Positions 1 through 11,700 of a DNA stretch of 64,000 nucleotides are shown in pieces (position 1 is the stretch's first letter; the number at the start of each line of letters is the position of its first letter). Source of the stretch: Prorocentrum cordatum (taxonomy: Eukaryota > Sar > Dinophyceae > Prorocentrales > Prorocentraceae); assembly GCA_963575745.1 (NCBI GenBank), contig CAUYUJ010007236.1:335001-399000 (forward strand). The letters run 5' to 3'. The notes under the pieces were generated by a model that made no database searches, was not told the origin of the DNA, and worked only from the letters and a program-made list of their open reading frames with translations. The position numbers and the translations under genes are program-made.

Positions 1-117
1 CTCTCCTGCTCCCCTCCTCGCCGCCGAGTGTCCTCGATCAGGCTCAAGGTCAGGTTCGCAGGTGTTCTGTGGGCGGTGGCCCAAAGAGATCTTTTCGCCT
101 GGCGGAAGACGGGTGCA

Positions 118-235
118 AGGGCCCGACAGAGCAGGAACGCGGCAGAGCACGCAGAGCACACAGGAGCACGGCAGAACACAGGAGCACGGCAGGACACAGG
201 AGACGGCAAAACATACAGAGCACACAAGAGCACGT
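118..235 (+). repeat. AGCACGGCAGAACACAGG-type minisatellite
   Basis: Degenerate tandem copies of a unit near AGCACGGCAGAACACAGG. The same family appears in reverse complement at 490-850, again in plus orientation at 19,340-19,465, and as pyrimidine-strand fragments at 14,430-14,610. It has no coding features beyond chance open frames. Confidence 0.8.
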
Positions 236-261
236 CGGAATTTTCCGGGTTTTTAGACATC

Positions 262-378
262 CCGACTTTCTGAGGATGTCTCCGGCGACATCGTCATTTT
301 TGACATGACACGTCTTAAAAGATAGGCTCCAACCTCTCCATTTTGTGAGGACGTCTCACGCGAAATTGCTGTTTTGAG
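262..378 (+). repeat. Two diverged satellite-like units
   Basis: Two stretches beginning gaggatgtctc and gaggacgtctc match the start of the roughly 65-bp satellite unit of the 12.8-18.4 kb array (GAGGATGTCTCGAGCGAAAC). This links the left edge of the window to that array. Confidence 0.5.
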
Positions 379-850
379 GAACCTGACCGGACAAGAACGG
401 GAGGCGTCGCTTCAGTCCACCAAGCATGTGAAGTATGCTTTGTTGTTGGTCTGCCGCGCAGGTATGTCGCATCGCGCGTGTCGGCGCGCGTGCGGGGTGC
501 GTTTTGCAGTGCTCTTGTGTGTTCTGCCGTGCTCCTGTTCTGCCGCGCCCCATTGTTATGCCGTGCTCCTGTGTGCTCTTGCGCGTTTTGCCGTGCTCCT
601 GTTCTGCCGTGCTCCTGTGTTCCGCCGAGCTCCTGTGTGCTTTGTGCGTTCTGCCGTGTTCGTGCTCTGTCGTGCTCCTGTGCTCTGCAGTGATCCTGTG
701 TGCTCCTGTGCGTTCTGCCGTGCTCCAGTTCTGCCGTGTTCCTGTGTTATGCCGTGCTCCTGTTCTGCCGTGCTCTGTGTGTTCTGCCGTGTTTTTGTTA
801 TGCCGTGCTCCTGCGTTCCGCCGTGCTCCTGAGTGTTCTGTGTGTTCTGC
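375..850 (+). repeat. Inverted partner of 19,300-19,575
   Basis: Positions 375-470 are, by eye, about 85% identical to the reverse complement of 19,490-19,575. The match includes the shared stretch AGTCCACC(A/G)AGCATGTG. After this core both copies run into the same minisatellite family, here on the pyrimidine strand (CTGCCGTGCTCCTGTTCTG). Together the two copies form a large inverted repeat around about 18.5 kb of DNA. Confidence 0.75.
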
Positions 851-1122
851 AGGCCCTCTCAGAAGGCGGCGGGGCTTCTCGGAAGCCCTCTGGCTCTCCG
901 AGAGGGCCGTTTGCGCTTCCTCTTGCATGCGCATGCGCATTGCGCTTTTGAGATTGCGGGTGGCGGGGCTCCAGCGAAGCGGAGCTCCGCGCACGCGTGG
1001 TAGCCGAACATCGCGAGGCGTTGCGGGATGTCGCGGAAACGCTTGCGTGCCACGAGGAAGACGAAACCTAGCGGAGTGAGACGCAGCGCTGGCCAGCGTA
1101 CAGCGAGGCCATCGCTTGGAAA
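851..1122. other. GC-rich leader without recognised gene
   Basis: It contains a perfect palindrome GGGCTTCTCGGAAGCCC (872-888), resembling the palindromic TTCTNAGAA motifs near 31.2, 32.3 and 41.2-41.5 kb. The helicase frame is open through part of this stretch, so an upstream exon or 5' UTR is possible, but nothing is recognisable. Confidence 0.4.
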
Positions 1123-3622
1123 GTGCGTGAGGGAGCCCCGCTCGCAGCACTGGCGATCGATCGACGATGCCTACGCGAGCGTGCGCGAAGTCTGCGGGAA
1201 GACGCCGTCCACTCTCTCGCGTGCACGGTGTGCGCGCGAAAGTTCCCCCGCGTGGAGGGCCGCAGAGGGAACCCGATTGAATGGCGCGCGGTGGCGCCCA
1301 GCGGGGGCGGATTTTTCGGACTCCCGGACGCGTTCGTGAGGGGGAACATGACGGTGGACGCGTGCGTGGAGCGGTTCGGCGAAGTGGATGACGCTGGGGA
1401 GGGGAGCAGGGGCGTGCATCTCCGAGACCGGATGGAGGAGTTCGAAGATTGGCACGCGTGCGTGCCATCAGAAGACGGGCCCATGAGGGTTCTCTGTTGC
1501 CCGGAGGACATGCGGTGCGTCAGCGGCACGTGGCGCTCTGAGAATACCGCGCGCAGCTGTTGCGAAGCCCCGTTGTGCGGGGAGTGCGGGAACGCGATGG
1601 CCGGCCCCCGTGGCGAAGCGGCGACCCCCCTTGCCTCGCCGGCCAATGACATGATGGCATTTTATTCGCCGGAGGAGCTTTTTGGCGGCAAGGTGACGGT
1701 ATTGGAAATGATCTGCGCGTCAGTTTGCATCGCGTCGATGGCGTGTTTCACGCTGGAGAAGCGGTATCGGAACGATCGAGCTTTCGACATGGGAACGGGC
1801 GGCAACGAAGTCCGCATGGCGGCGCGCGGAAACGCGACGTCGTTCCCGATGCCGTGGACGGACTTGCTAGCGCAGTTGACCGCAGCGGACGCGACGGCCG
1901 CGGAGGGGCGCGCGCCGCCACTGCCCCGCACAGGGGCGGAGCTGGCAGGCATCGTTTCTGTGATACTCAAGTCGGGCGGTGACGACGATACTGCTGAAAG
2001 CATGGCCAAGTTTGTGCACCCGGCTCTCGTGCGCAGGAAGGTGGTCGTGGATCTCATTCAGGGAGCGAAAGCGCGCGGACATCGCGCGTACCGGAATGTG
2101 GACATGGAGGATGTGCTGAAGGGGGCGATGGGATTTCCGGAGGAAGGTGCGCCCCCCGAGATCATGCGCCCGGTGCCCCTGGACGATGCGCTCGACAAGA
2201 TCCAGACGCAGAAGGCAGCGACGCCCGTTCCGAGGCCGGACGGAGTAAGGGAGGCGGCAGATATTTTGGGGAGCACGAAGACGAACGCGGTGGTCTGCGA
2301 GAAGAGCAGCTTCGACGAGAGTGACATCAATGCGCAACGGATCGAGGCCGCGCGAACCTTCGTGCAACGGCTGGATGAAGAGTGCGTGCATGGCGAGGCA
2401 GATGAGACGTCGAATTCGAGCGGGGAGGAGGGCGGCGACGGGCAGCAGGAATGGGCACGCAAGCGCGTCTGCGTCCGCGAAGGGGCGGGCCCTGGAGCGC
2501 AGGAGGCGTCGCGGCAGGCGGTGGGGCGCGTCATGCTGGAGCGGGCGACGACCGAGAGGATGCGCGTGGACCGCCTCCGCGTGCGCACAGGAAACGTGAT
2601 GATGGACCCGTTCGAGCCTTGGTACTTCGGTGTCGCGTTCGCGTTTGTGTTCAAGTACTGCACGGGGATGCCAGATTGCCCAGAGTTCATGGAGCGTCCG
2701 CGTCATCGCCGGGGACATGGGGCCCCGCAGGTGGAGCTGCCGCTGTGGGTGCGGATCATGAGTCGTCGCGTTGAGAGCCAGTTGTGTCGCGATTGGCATT
2801 TCGGGTTCGCGTCGTGGAACTACGCGTTCCGCTCGGCGGTGAACCTGAGCAGGACTTGGTTCACGTACGTGTCACCGAGCGCCACAGGCGAGGTGGAACA
2901 GCTGACGCCCGAGGAGATCGGCGAAGGAGCGAAGCTGATTTATCGCGCGCTAGACGGGAAGCACGTGGACGTCAACGGCAGGAAGCAGAAGGTCAAGGGC
3001 GACATGACGAAAGTGCGGCACGTGCCAAATCTGGGGAAAGCCGCCCACAAGCTTCTCACGCACATTGAGCACACGCCGCGGCGCCTCCCAGGTACACGGG
3101 AATCTCGTCGTGTGATGAGGTTCGACACGAACGCTCTGCGAGTCCGGTATGGCGTCCCCATCTTTGCAACTTTCTCGCCTGACGAAGGACACAATATGCT
3201 CATGATCCGCCTGTCGCGCACGCGACGGCAGGACCCTGTGCACGCGGCAGCTGTTGATGAAGCGCAGTCGCGGCTCGCGGGGGACCGGGAGTGGCCGCGC
3301 GTAGCCCCCGACGTAGACGAGGCGCGCCTGGATCTTCCGATGGATGCAGCACAGGCTGGGGTGCCGTCGTGGGCCGAACGTAGACGAATCCTCGCGCGAG
3401 ATCCCATGGCTAGCGTTGACGGCTTCCGCGTCCTGGTGGACGCGACGCTCCGGCACCTGTTCGGGCTGCGGACTTGCCCGAACTGCCCGCGGTGCAATCG
3501 CGCCGAAGGGGGGGGGCCGTGCCAGGGCCTGTTCGGAAGCAACGCCATACCAGGCGAGGGCGCGTTCGGGCGCGTGGGTGCCTACTACGCGTCCGTCCAG
3601 AGGAGCGCAGAAATCTACGGGG
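1123..3622 (+). CDS. Helitron-like replication protein, N-terminal part
   Basis: First of three frames of a Helitron-like transposase/helicase. Residues about 32-44 hold a CxxC pair. About 174-215 (ANDMMAFYSPEEL, then TVLEMICASVCIASMACF and GNATSFP) match the DUF6570-type N-terminal domain of Helitron proteins. Residues about 495-520 (PWYFGVAFAFVFKYCTGMP) and 677-696 (PIFATFSPDEGHNMLMIRL) match the Helitron_like_N region, which carries the rolling-circle nuclease. The 1,123 start is a GTG and the true start is unknown. The frame leaves the conserved alignment at a GGGG run (3,619-3,622). Removing one G joins it to the next segment, which continues the same domain. The open frame itself runs on to 3,705. 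Assignment is from motif recognition only. Confidence 0.75.
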
Positions 3623-6403
3623 TCTCTGCGCGCACACTGCCAGGTATTCATACAGTGCCTGCACCAGCACACGCCGCTCGAGGAGGCGTTCGAAATCGCC
3701 CGTGACGAAGTGCAGGACCGGGGCAAGAAGATTGTGGAGGGGTATTTGGAGTACAAGAGTCGCGTCTGTCGGCAGGTATATTCGCAGCAGGCGTCGGGGG
3801 AGGAAATCAATCGGAGGCTGGAGGAGGCGGAGAAGTCGTGGCCGGAGTTCAAAGACGAGGGCGGGCTCCTTGGCAGGCCCGCGTTTCAAACGCGCACACT
3901 TTATTCAAAAGCACCGACGAGGGAGGCTCAGGACGACGCTGTGGCAGGGGAGAAAGAATATCTGGACGCGGACGTGCAGTACTTGCAAGAGAGGAAGCAG
4001 AACCACGTCCATTTGAATAATGAAGAGACCGGGGAGCGAGTACCTCTGCCGGCGTGCCGTCGGAAGGACAACCCGAAGTTGTGTAAGGCGGATTTCCCGC
4101 GCACGGCGCAGATCATTGACCGCGCCATCGTCGTGTGTCCGGGGCAGGCAGTGGCGTTGGACATGCCGAAGGCAGGGCGTCGGAATCGGACCGGCAGCCT
4201 ACGCGGGCCGATGAATCACGCGAGCCTGAACGGCACGCATCCGTGCATGTTGTCCGCGCAGCGATTCAATTCGGACGCGCAGCTGCCGTATCGATTTCCC
4301 ATCACGAAGGTCTGTTGCACGTGCCAGAAAGCATGCGACAAGAAGCTCGACGACGCAGCGATCATCAGGGTCGCGCAGATGGCGCAGGACGCGCAGGCAG
4401 GATACGCCTGCGACTACTGTACGAAGCGGCAGCCCATGGCCTTCCACGAGGTGAAAGAGTGTTGCAAAGGAGTCGAAAAGCTCGGAAGGCAGCTGCAGGG
4501 CGAGAGCGTGGATCGGATCGGTAAGAGGGTAGCGAACCGAATCATGAGCGACGCGTATGGCAAGGCCATCGTGCGCGGCCAAGTCGAATGTGCAAACCTG
4601 AGGGCCTTCGCGCGAGAGGGCGACGTGACTGCGGCGGAGGCAATGAAGTCGTGCCAGACGACAGCGTTTTACGGGCGCGAGTACGTGGACTTGGTCGAGC
4701 GCTTGGCAGACCGCGCGGCTGGGGGTCGCAAAGCTCAGTTTGCCGAAGTTGACATGCGGCAGAAGAGACGCCGAAAGGTGACTGTTCGAGATGTGGGCAT
4801 GTTGTATGGGCTGCGTCCGAAGAGTTCCGGCCTGTGGGACCTATCTCCGTATGAGTTCGCAACGTACTGGACGCCGGTGTTGCAGTCCTTCCCGACGAGA
4901 ATCGCAGATGCGGGGGATCCGCGCTATCATGCAGTCTTGACACAGTGGGGCAAGTACAAACTGCGTCAGGGGCGGGGGAACGCGAGTCTGGAGGAGGACT
5001 TGGTGCCCGGGGTGGACTACACGGTGAAGGACGACGGAGGTGACGACTGGGTTCCTTATCCGGACACCGAAGGGTGCGCCCACCTTCGCCACACGTGGAT
5101 TCTGAAGCGGAATAGGAGGCCCATGGCACCAACTTTTTTCGGAGCGCCCGCGCCGCGCGGGCGTCCAGGGGAAGCGGAGCGGTCGGCGCGCATCGTCATT
5201 ACGTGTTTCCACCCGTGGACCCTGAGGCCCGACGTGGCGGACCAACACGTAGCGTTCGCAGGGAACCTGCGTGGCGAAGCACCGACGTGGGACGCAGCCA
5301 TGGTTGAGTGGCTGGACGGCGGAGTGCAGACGAAGGAGGCCCCGCGGCACGTGGGGAATTTCCTGAGTGTGCACCGCGTCCGGCCACGGGATGCTGGCGA
5401 AGCGGAGGAACGGAGCGACGAAGACGTGGGCGACGTGGAATTAGACGTGGGCTTCGATCAGCTCGACGAGGCGCTGAAGTCGCGCGCGGGCAGGAAGCGA
5501 CGGAAAGACGGGGGCGGAGACAGCACCAGCGAGGAGGAGGGTGCGGACGACGGAGCTGGAGGCACGTCTCATTACGACAACTCGAAGTTGGGCATGGTTG
5601 CGGCGCAGCAGGCGTGGGGGCATCGGGGCGGCGAAACGCCGCTCAGCGAGGTGGCAGGCGCTTGGCCGACAGAGCAGGCCTGTGACTTGGACTTGGTTCT
5701 CCGGGAAGTGCGGAAGTCTCGGAACAAAGAGTGTTCCATGGCCGACAGGATGACAGACGCCGCTGGAGGAGTCGTGGTCGCGGACGCGGCCGCCACATCG
5801 GATGACGCGGCCAGGTGGCTCGCGGACCTCGAGTTCTGGATGGACAAGGACATGGGGCGGCGCGTAGTGAACGCGAAGCAGTTCGAGATGGTGAAGAAGG
5901 TGGCGCGTCGGGTAATGCAGGAGATCGATGGCGAGGGAATGGATGAAGCGGCTATGGGGGAACCCCTGCAGTGGTGCATGCGCGGGGGCCCAGGGACGGG
6001 CAAATCACACGTCTTGCGCATTCTTCGCCACGAGCTGTTCGAGGGGTTGATGAAGTGGACGATCGGGGTGAACTTCCAAATCACCGCCCTGCAAGCCGTC
6101 ATGGCGCAGCCGCTAGGAGGGGGCACCATCTACCATGCGTGCGGCATGCCAGCTATCAAGCGGGGAGCCGACCAGGGGGGGGATGTCAAGCTGCAGTACG
6201 AGACTGCCAAGCGCGTGCTCCAGTGGAGGTGGTTGTTTATCGACGAGATCAGCATGGTGAGCGCCAGACTCCTGGCAGAAGTAGACGCGAAACTGCGAGG
6301 GGTGATCCGGGATGTGGGCACGACGAAGCGCGGAGACGGAGGCGTGCCGCGCCCGTTCGGCGGCTTGAACGTCGTGCTGAGTGGTGACTTCTGGCAACTG
6401 GCA
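3623..6403 (+). CDS. Helitron-like Rep/Pif1 helicase, middle part
   Basis: Continuation in frame +2 (open from 3,344 to 6,703; the conserved part is given). It begins GSLRAHCQVFIQCL, aligned with the Helitron HUH site G-x-x-H-x-H; the first His is Arg here, so nuclease activity is doubtful. A Cys-rich patch follows (CCTCQKACDKK ... CDYCTK). An acidic linker (DGGGDSTSEEEGADDG) precedes the superfamily 1 Pif1-type helicase: Walker A GPGTGKS at 5,987-6,007, Walker B FIDEISM at about 6,236-6,256, motif III GDFWQLAPP at 6,383-6,409. The frame breaks in CCCCC (6,404-6,408). One C fewer restores continuity with the next segment, which begins with the expected ISAARRY ... HGQSLLW. Confidence 0.8.
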
Positions 6404-6404
6404 C

Positions 6405-8663
6405 CCCCGCATCTCGGCGGCGCGCAGGTACACCTCCCTGCCACCCGTTCTGCATGGTCAATCACTACTGTGGGGTGGAGCCGAGTGCGGGGTTCAGGGC
6501 GTGACCGAGCTGGTGGAGTGCGAGCGGTGCGACGACGCCTGGCTGAAGGAGGTGCAGGAAGAATTCCGTACAGGGGCGCTGACGGCGAACGCGCACGCGT
6601 TCTTGCACGGCAGGGACACCACCATTACGGGGAGCTGGCTGCACGGAGACGCGGGTTGCCGGAGTCGGGCATGTCGGGAGTTGTGCGAAGGCGCAAGAGA
6701 TGAGGCGGCGGGGGCAGCGGGCCAACGACGAAGACGCCACGTAACGCCGAAGGAGATCCGCCAGCAAGAGTGTCAGGTGTGCAGAGGGGAACGTGCGCGG
6801 CGCCGTCTGGTGGTGGATGGCCCGGACGACCCGCGTCTGCAGTCGGAGAAGTTCCTCACCGCGCCGGGAGTGTTTCCGAACAACGACGTCAAGTATGAGG
6901 CCAACAAGCTGCGAGCGTCGCAGTACGCGCGCAGGCACGGGAAGCCGATGGTGTACGTCTTTGCGCGGGATACGCCGACGCCGGAGGCGCTCCGCGAGCG
7001 ACCAGATCTGCCGCAGCAGAAGATGGCATGGCTCCAGCGACACGACAAGGAGAGCGGAGACTTGTACGGCTTCTTGCCCATCGCAGAAGGCATGCCAGTC
7101 GCCTTGACTGATCACATCGATCGCAGCGACGACAAGAACCTCCTGCGCGGTCGCGTCGGCCGTGTTCAGTCTTGGGTTTGCGACGGGGACGGAGAGCACG
7201 ATCAGGTCACGCGCGGTGGTGAGACCATTCTGAAGAAAACACCGAAGGTGATTTTCGTGTTGTTCGACGAAGGCGACGACGGAATGGGCGGTCGGAAGCC
7301 GTGCAAGTGGACGATCGAGGGATTAAGGACGCCGGGGTTGCACCCGGTGGTTCCGCAAAAGAAGGAGTGGTTCGTGGACAAAGGTCGTCCGCACCCGCGA
7401 CTGAAGGTGAAGAGACGGCAGTTCCCGCTGGCTCCGGCCTTCGGGGTGACGGCCCATGCGGCGCAGGGACAAACTTTTAAACAGGGTGTCATCGTGGACC
7501 TAAGCATCGGCGGGGGCACGTCACCTTTGTCGAGTTACGTGGCACTGACGAGGGCACAGCGCCGGGAGGACATGCTGATCTTTCGTCCATTCGAGATTGC
7601 GCCGTATCGGAAGAAGGACGAGCGGAGGGGGCCGGGATTGCTGTTGCGCACCCTGCGCGGGGAAGTCTTGGATTGGGAGGCGATAGAGAAGGAGTTCATG
7701 CCGTCCGGCAGGTGCGCGGTCTGCGGGTGCACGAAGTACAAGAACATGTACCCAACGGTCGGGCAGTGGAGCCGCGCAGATGGGCTCCGCGCGTGCACCG
7801 CGTGCCTGGAAGACAAGAAGAGGGCGGGCACACCGTGGCAATGCATGGAGTGTGGTCTATGGAAGCGCCAGGAGGCTTTCCACGCGTCACAGCACCACCC
7901 GTCGAAGTTGACCACGCGGCGCTGCGTGGACTGCCCCGAGAGACGGAGTTGCCGCGTGTGTGAGAGTCGGAAGTACGAAGAGGCGTTCGCGCACCACCAG
8001 TGGGAGCTGGCAGGGAACAGCCGGTGCAAAGGGGGGATGTGCGCAGGATGTTTCGAGCGGAAGCGGAAGCTTCAGTGCTCCCGCTGCGGTGAGGAGAAGC
8101 TGCCAGCGGCATTCCAGAAAGCGGACATTCACAACGATGAGCGGCTTTGCAAGGAGTACCGAAAGACGTCCAGACAGGAGGAGAAGGAGCGCGCCGAAGA
8201 GATGAAAGTGCTTCTGTGCGTAGGGTGCGGGGCGCAAAAACGCGGCGAGGAATTCACTGACCACGTGAGGACAAGGGAGAGTGAGGCTGGGCGGAAGTGC
8301 CGCGCGTGCATGGAAGCAGATGCTCAGGCGCGCCGACAGGAATCGCGGTTCTGCGCGGAATGCGGCCGCGAGAAGGAGGAGAGCCAGTTCTCCCCGTGGA
8401 TGTGGAGGGGCGTCGCAGCCACAAAGCGGAGGTGCAAGCGCTGCGTCGAGTCTGGACGAACCCCGCGCGGGCAGTGGAGATGCATCGGATGCAAAAGGAC
8501 AATCGGGATTAAAGAGTTTAGCACGTGGCTGAGTGGGCGGTCTGTCACGAAACCAAACGGAAAGCAGCGATGCAATGGGTGCTACGCAGAGCAAAGAAAC
8601 GCTGAGAAGATAATCGCCGAAGCCAACGCCGAGGCGATGTTAAAGGCGAAGCGTGGAAAGTGA
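6405..8663 (+). CDS. Pif1 helicase C-terminal part with seven Stc1-like zinc modules
   Basis: Third frame. It carries HGQSLLW and QGVTELVECERC, typical of Helitron-type Pif1 proteins after motif III, then the 1B/2A-side motifs HAAQGQTF (about 7,455) and YVALTRAQRREDMLIF (about 7,535-7,585). The last 310 residues are an array of seven modules C-x2-C-x(~20)-C-x2-C with a conserved K/E and an aromatic residue between the pairs: 7,707-7,808, 7,837-7,933, 7,948-8,049, 8,070-8,154, 8,212-8,309, 8,347-8,442 and 8,476-8,583. They resemble the Stc1 domain, which links RNAi to heterochromatin in fission yeast. In module 4 the last Cys is Tyr (LCKEY). The stop is TGA at 8,661. The 90-bp satellite starts about 100 bp downstream. 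Confidence 0.8.
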   Translation, partial: PRISAARRYTSLPPVLHGQSLLWGGAECGVQGVTELVECERCDDAWLKEVQEEFRTGALTANAHAFLHGRDTTITGSWLHGDAGCRSRACRELCEGARDEAAGAAGQRRRRHVTPKEIRQQECQVCRGERARRRLVVDGPDDPRLQSEKFLTAPGVFPNNDVKYEANKLRASQYARRHGKPMVYVFARDTPTPEALRERPDLPQQKMAWLQRHDKESGDLYGFLPIAEGMPVALTDHIDRSDDKNLLRGRVGRVQSWVCDGDGEHDQVTRGGETILKKTPKVIFVLFDEGDDGMGGRKPCKWTIEGLRTPGLHPVVPQKKEWFVDKGRPHPRLKVKRRQFPLAPAFGVTAHAAQGQTFKQGVIVDLSIGGGTSPLSSYVALTRAQRREDMLIFRPFEIAPYRKKDERRGPGLLLRTLRGEVLDWEAIEKEFMPSGRCAVCGCTKYKNMYPTVGQWSRADGLRACTACLEDKKRAGTPWQCMECGLWKRQEAFHASQHHPSKLTTRRCVDCPERRSCRVCESRKYEEAFAHHQWELAGNSRCKGGMCAGCFERKRKLQCSRCGEEKLPAAFQKADIHNDERLCKEYRKTSRQEEKERAEEMKVLLCVGCGAQKRGEEFTDHVRTRESEAGRKCRACMEADAQARRQESRFCAECGREKEESQFSPWMWRGVAATKRRCKRCVESGRTPRGQWRCIGCKRTIGIKEFSTWLSGRSVTKPNGKQRCNGCYAEQRNAEKIIAEANAEAMLKAKRGK

Positions 8664-8769
8664 GCAGCGCGGTGCTGCGTCGGGGAGGTGGACGGCAGAG
8701 CGGTTTCGAGCGCGAGGTGGTCGGGCGTGCGAGGGAGGGTGGGTGGAGTGCGGGGTGGGTGGTAGAGTG

Positions 8770-11700
8770 TCGGGCGAGAAATTGTCGAGTGGGGTGGCCC
8801 AAGAACAGAGGTCCCAGGGCGGGGTGGGGGTGTCGGACGAGGTCGACGGCGGGGCGGTTTGGGGCGAGAAATTGTCGGGTGGGGTGGCCCACGAACAGAG
8901 GTCCCAGGGCGGGGTGGGGGTGTCGGACCAGGTCGACGGCGGGGCAGGCTCGGGCAAGAAATTGTCGGGTGGGGTGGCCCAAGAACAGAGGTCCCAGGGC
9001 GGGGTGGGGGTGTCGGACCAGGTCGACGGCGCCGGTTTCGGGCGAGAGATTGCCGGGTGGGGTGGCTCAAGAAAAGAGGTTCCAGGGCGGGTGGGGGTGT
9101 CGGACCAGGTCGACGGCGGGGCGGTTGTCGGGTGGGGTGGCCCAGAAACAGTGGTCCCATGGCGGGGTGAGGGAGTCGAACCAGGTCGACGGCGGGGCGG
9201 TTTCGGGCGAGAAATTGTCGGGTCGGGCGGCCCCAGAACGAGGTGGCCCAAGAACAGAAGTCCCAGGGCGGGGTGGGGGTGTCGGACCAGGTCACCGGCG
9301 GGGCGGTTTCGGGCGAGAAATTGCCGGGTGTGGTCGCCCAAGAACAGAGGTCCCAGGGCGGGGTGGGGGTGTCGGACCAGGTCGACGGCGGGGCGGTTTG
9401 GGGCGAGAAATTGTAGAATGGGGTGGCCCAAGAACAGAGGTCCCAGAGCGGGGTGGGGGTGTCGGACCAGGTCGACGGCACCGGTTTCGGGCGAGAGATT
9501 GCCGGGTGGGGTGGCTCAAGAAAAGAGGTTCCAGGGCGGGTGGGGGTGTCGGACCAGGTCGACGGCGGGGCGGTTGTCGGGTGGGGTGGCCCAGAAACAG
9601 TGGTCCCATGGCGGGGTGAGGGAGTCGAACCAGGTCGACGGCGGGGCGGTTTCGGGCGAGAAATTGTCGGGTCGGGCGGCCCCAGAACGAGGTGGCCCAA
9701 GAACAGAAGTCCCAGGGCGGGGTGGGGGTGTCGGACCAGGTCACCGGCGGGGCGGTTTCGGGCGAGAAATTGCCGGGTGTGGTCGCCCAAGAACAGAGGT
9801 CCCAGGGCGGGGTGGGGGTGTCGGACCAGGTCGACGGCGGGGCGGTTTGGGGCGAGAAATTGTAGAATGGGGTGGCCCAAGAACAGAGGTCAGGGCGGGG
9901 TGGGAGTGTCGGACCAGGTCGACGGCGGAGCGGTTTCGAGCGAGGAATTGCTGGGTGGGGTGGCCCACGAACAGAGGTCCCAGGGCGGGGTGGGGGTCTC
10001 GGACCAGGTCGACGGCGGGGCAGGCTCGGGCAAGAAATTGTCAGGTGGGGTGGCCTAAGAACAGAGGTCCCTGGGCGAGGTGGGGGTGTCGGACCAGGTC
10101 GACGGCACCGGTTTCGGGCGAGAGATTGCCGGGTGGGGTGGCTCAAGAACAGAGGTTCCAGGGCGGGGTGGGGGGTCCGACCAGAGAGCCCAGGTCCGAC
10201 GGCGGAGTTGGCCCGAGCTCCGCGCGGGAATTTGTCGGGTCGGTGCCCGGGAGCTAGGTCCAGGCGACGTGGGGGGTCGGAACCAGGTCGACAGAGGGGA
10301 GGTGGTCGGGCGAGATCGTGACGGTTTTGGGTGGCCGAAGAACAAAGGTCCCAGGGAGATCGGGGGTGTCGGACCGGGTCGACGGGGGCGGCTTCGGGAG
10401 AGAAATGCGGTGGGTGGCCCAAGAGCAGAGGTCCCAGGGCGGGGTGGGGGTGTCGGACCAGGTCGACGGCGGGGCAGTTTCGGGCGAGAAATTGTCGGGT
10501 GGGGTGGCCCAAGAACAGAGGTCGCAGGGCGGGGTGGGGGTGTCGGACCAGGTGGGCGAGAAATTGTCAGGTGGGGTGGCCCAAGAACAAGGGTCCCAGG
10601 GCAAGGTGGGGGTGTCGGACCAGGTCGACAGCGGGCCGGTTTCGGGCGAGAAATTGACGGTTGGGGTGGCTCAAGAAGAGAGGTCCCGGAGCGGGGTGGG
10701 GGTGTCGGAACAGGTCGACGGCGGGGCGGTTTCGGGCGAGAACTTGTCGGGTGGGGCGACCCAAGAACAGAGGTCCCAGGGCGGGGTGAAGGGTGTCGGA
10801 CCAGGTCGACGGCGGGGCGGTTGCCCGAGAGAATATGTCGGTGGGGGTGGCCCCATGAAACAGAGGTCCCAAGGGCGAGGGGGGGTGTCCGGACCAGGTC
10901 GACGGCGGGCAGTGTCAGGGCGAGAAATGTGCAGTTGGGTGCCCAAGAAACAAGGTCCCCCAGGGCGGGGTGGGGGTGTCGGACCAGGTCGACGGCGGGG
11001 CGGTTTCGGGCGAGAAATTGTCAGGTGGGGTGGCCCAAGAATAGAGGTCCCAGAGCGAGGCGGGGGTGTCGGACCAGGTCGACGGCGGGGCGGTTTCGGG
11101 CGAGGAATTGACGGTTGGGGTGGTTCAAGAACAGGATCCCAGGGCGGGGTGGGGGTGTCGCGCCAAGTCGACGGCGGGACGGTTTCGGGTGAGAAATTGT
11201 CGGGTGGGGCGGCTCACGAACAGATGTCCCAGGGCGAGGTGGGGGTGTCGGACCAGGTCGACGGCGGGACAGTTTCGGGCGAGAAATTGTCGGGTGGGGT
11301 GGCCCAAGAACAGTGGTTCCACGGCGGGGTGGGGGTGTCGGACCAGGTCGACGGCGGGGCGGTTTCGGGCGAGAAATTGTCGGGTGGGGTGGCCCAAGAA
11401 CAGTGGTCCCAGGGCGGGGGGCGGGGTGGGGGTGTCGGACCAAGCGACGGCGATGCGGTTTCGGGCGAGAAATTGTCGGGTGGGGTGGCCCAAGGACAGA
11501 GGTCTCAGGGCGGGCTGGGGGTCTCGGATCTGGTCGACGGCGGAGGAGGTTTCGGACGAGAAATTGTCGGGTGTGGTGGCCCGAGAAGAGAGATCCCAGA
11601 ACGGGGTGGGGTGTCGGGCCAGGTCGACAGCGGGGCGGTTTGGGGCGAGAAATTATCGGGTGGGGTGGCCCAAGAACAGCGGTCCCTGGCCGGGGTGAGG

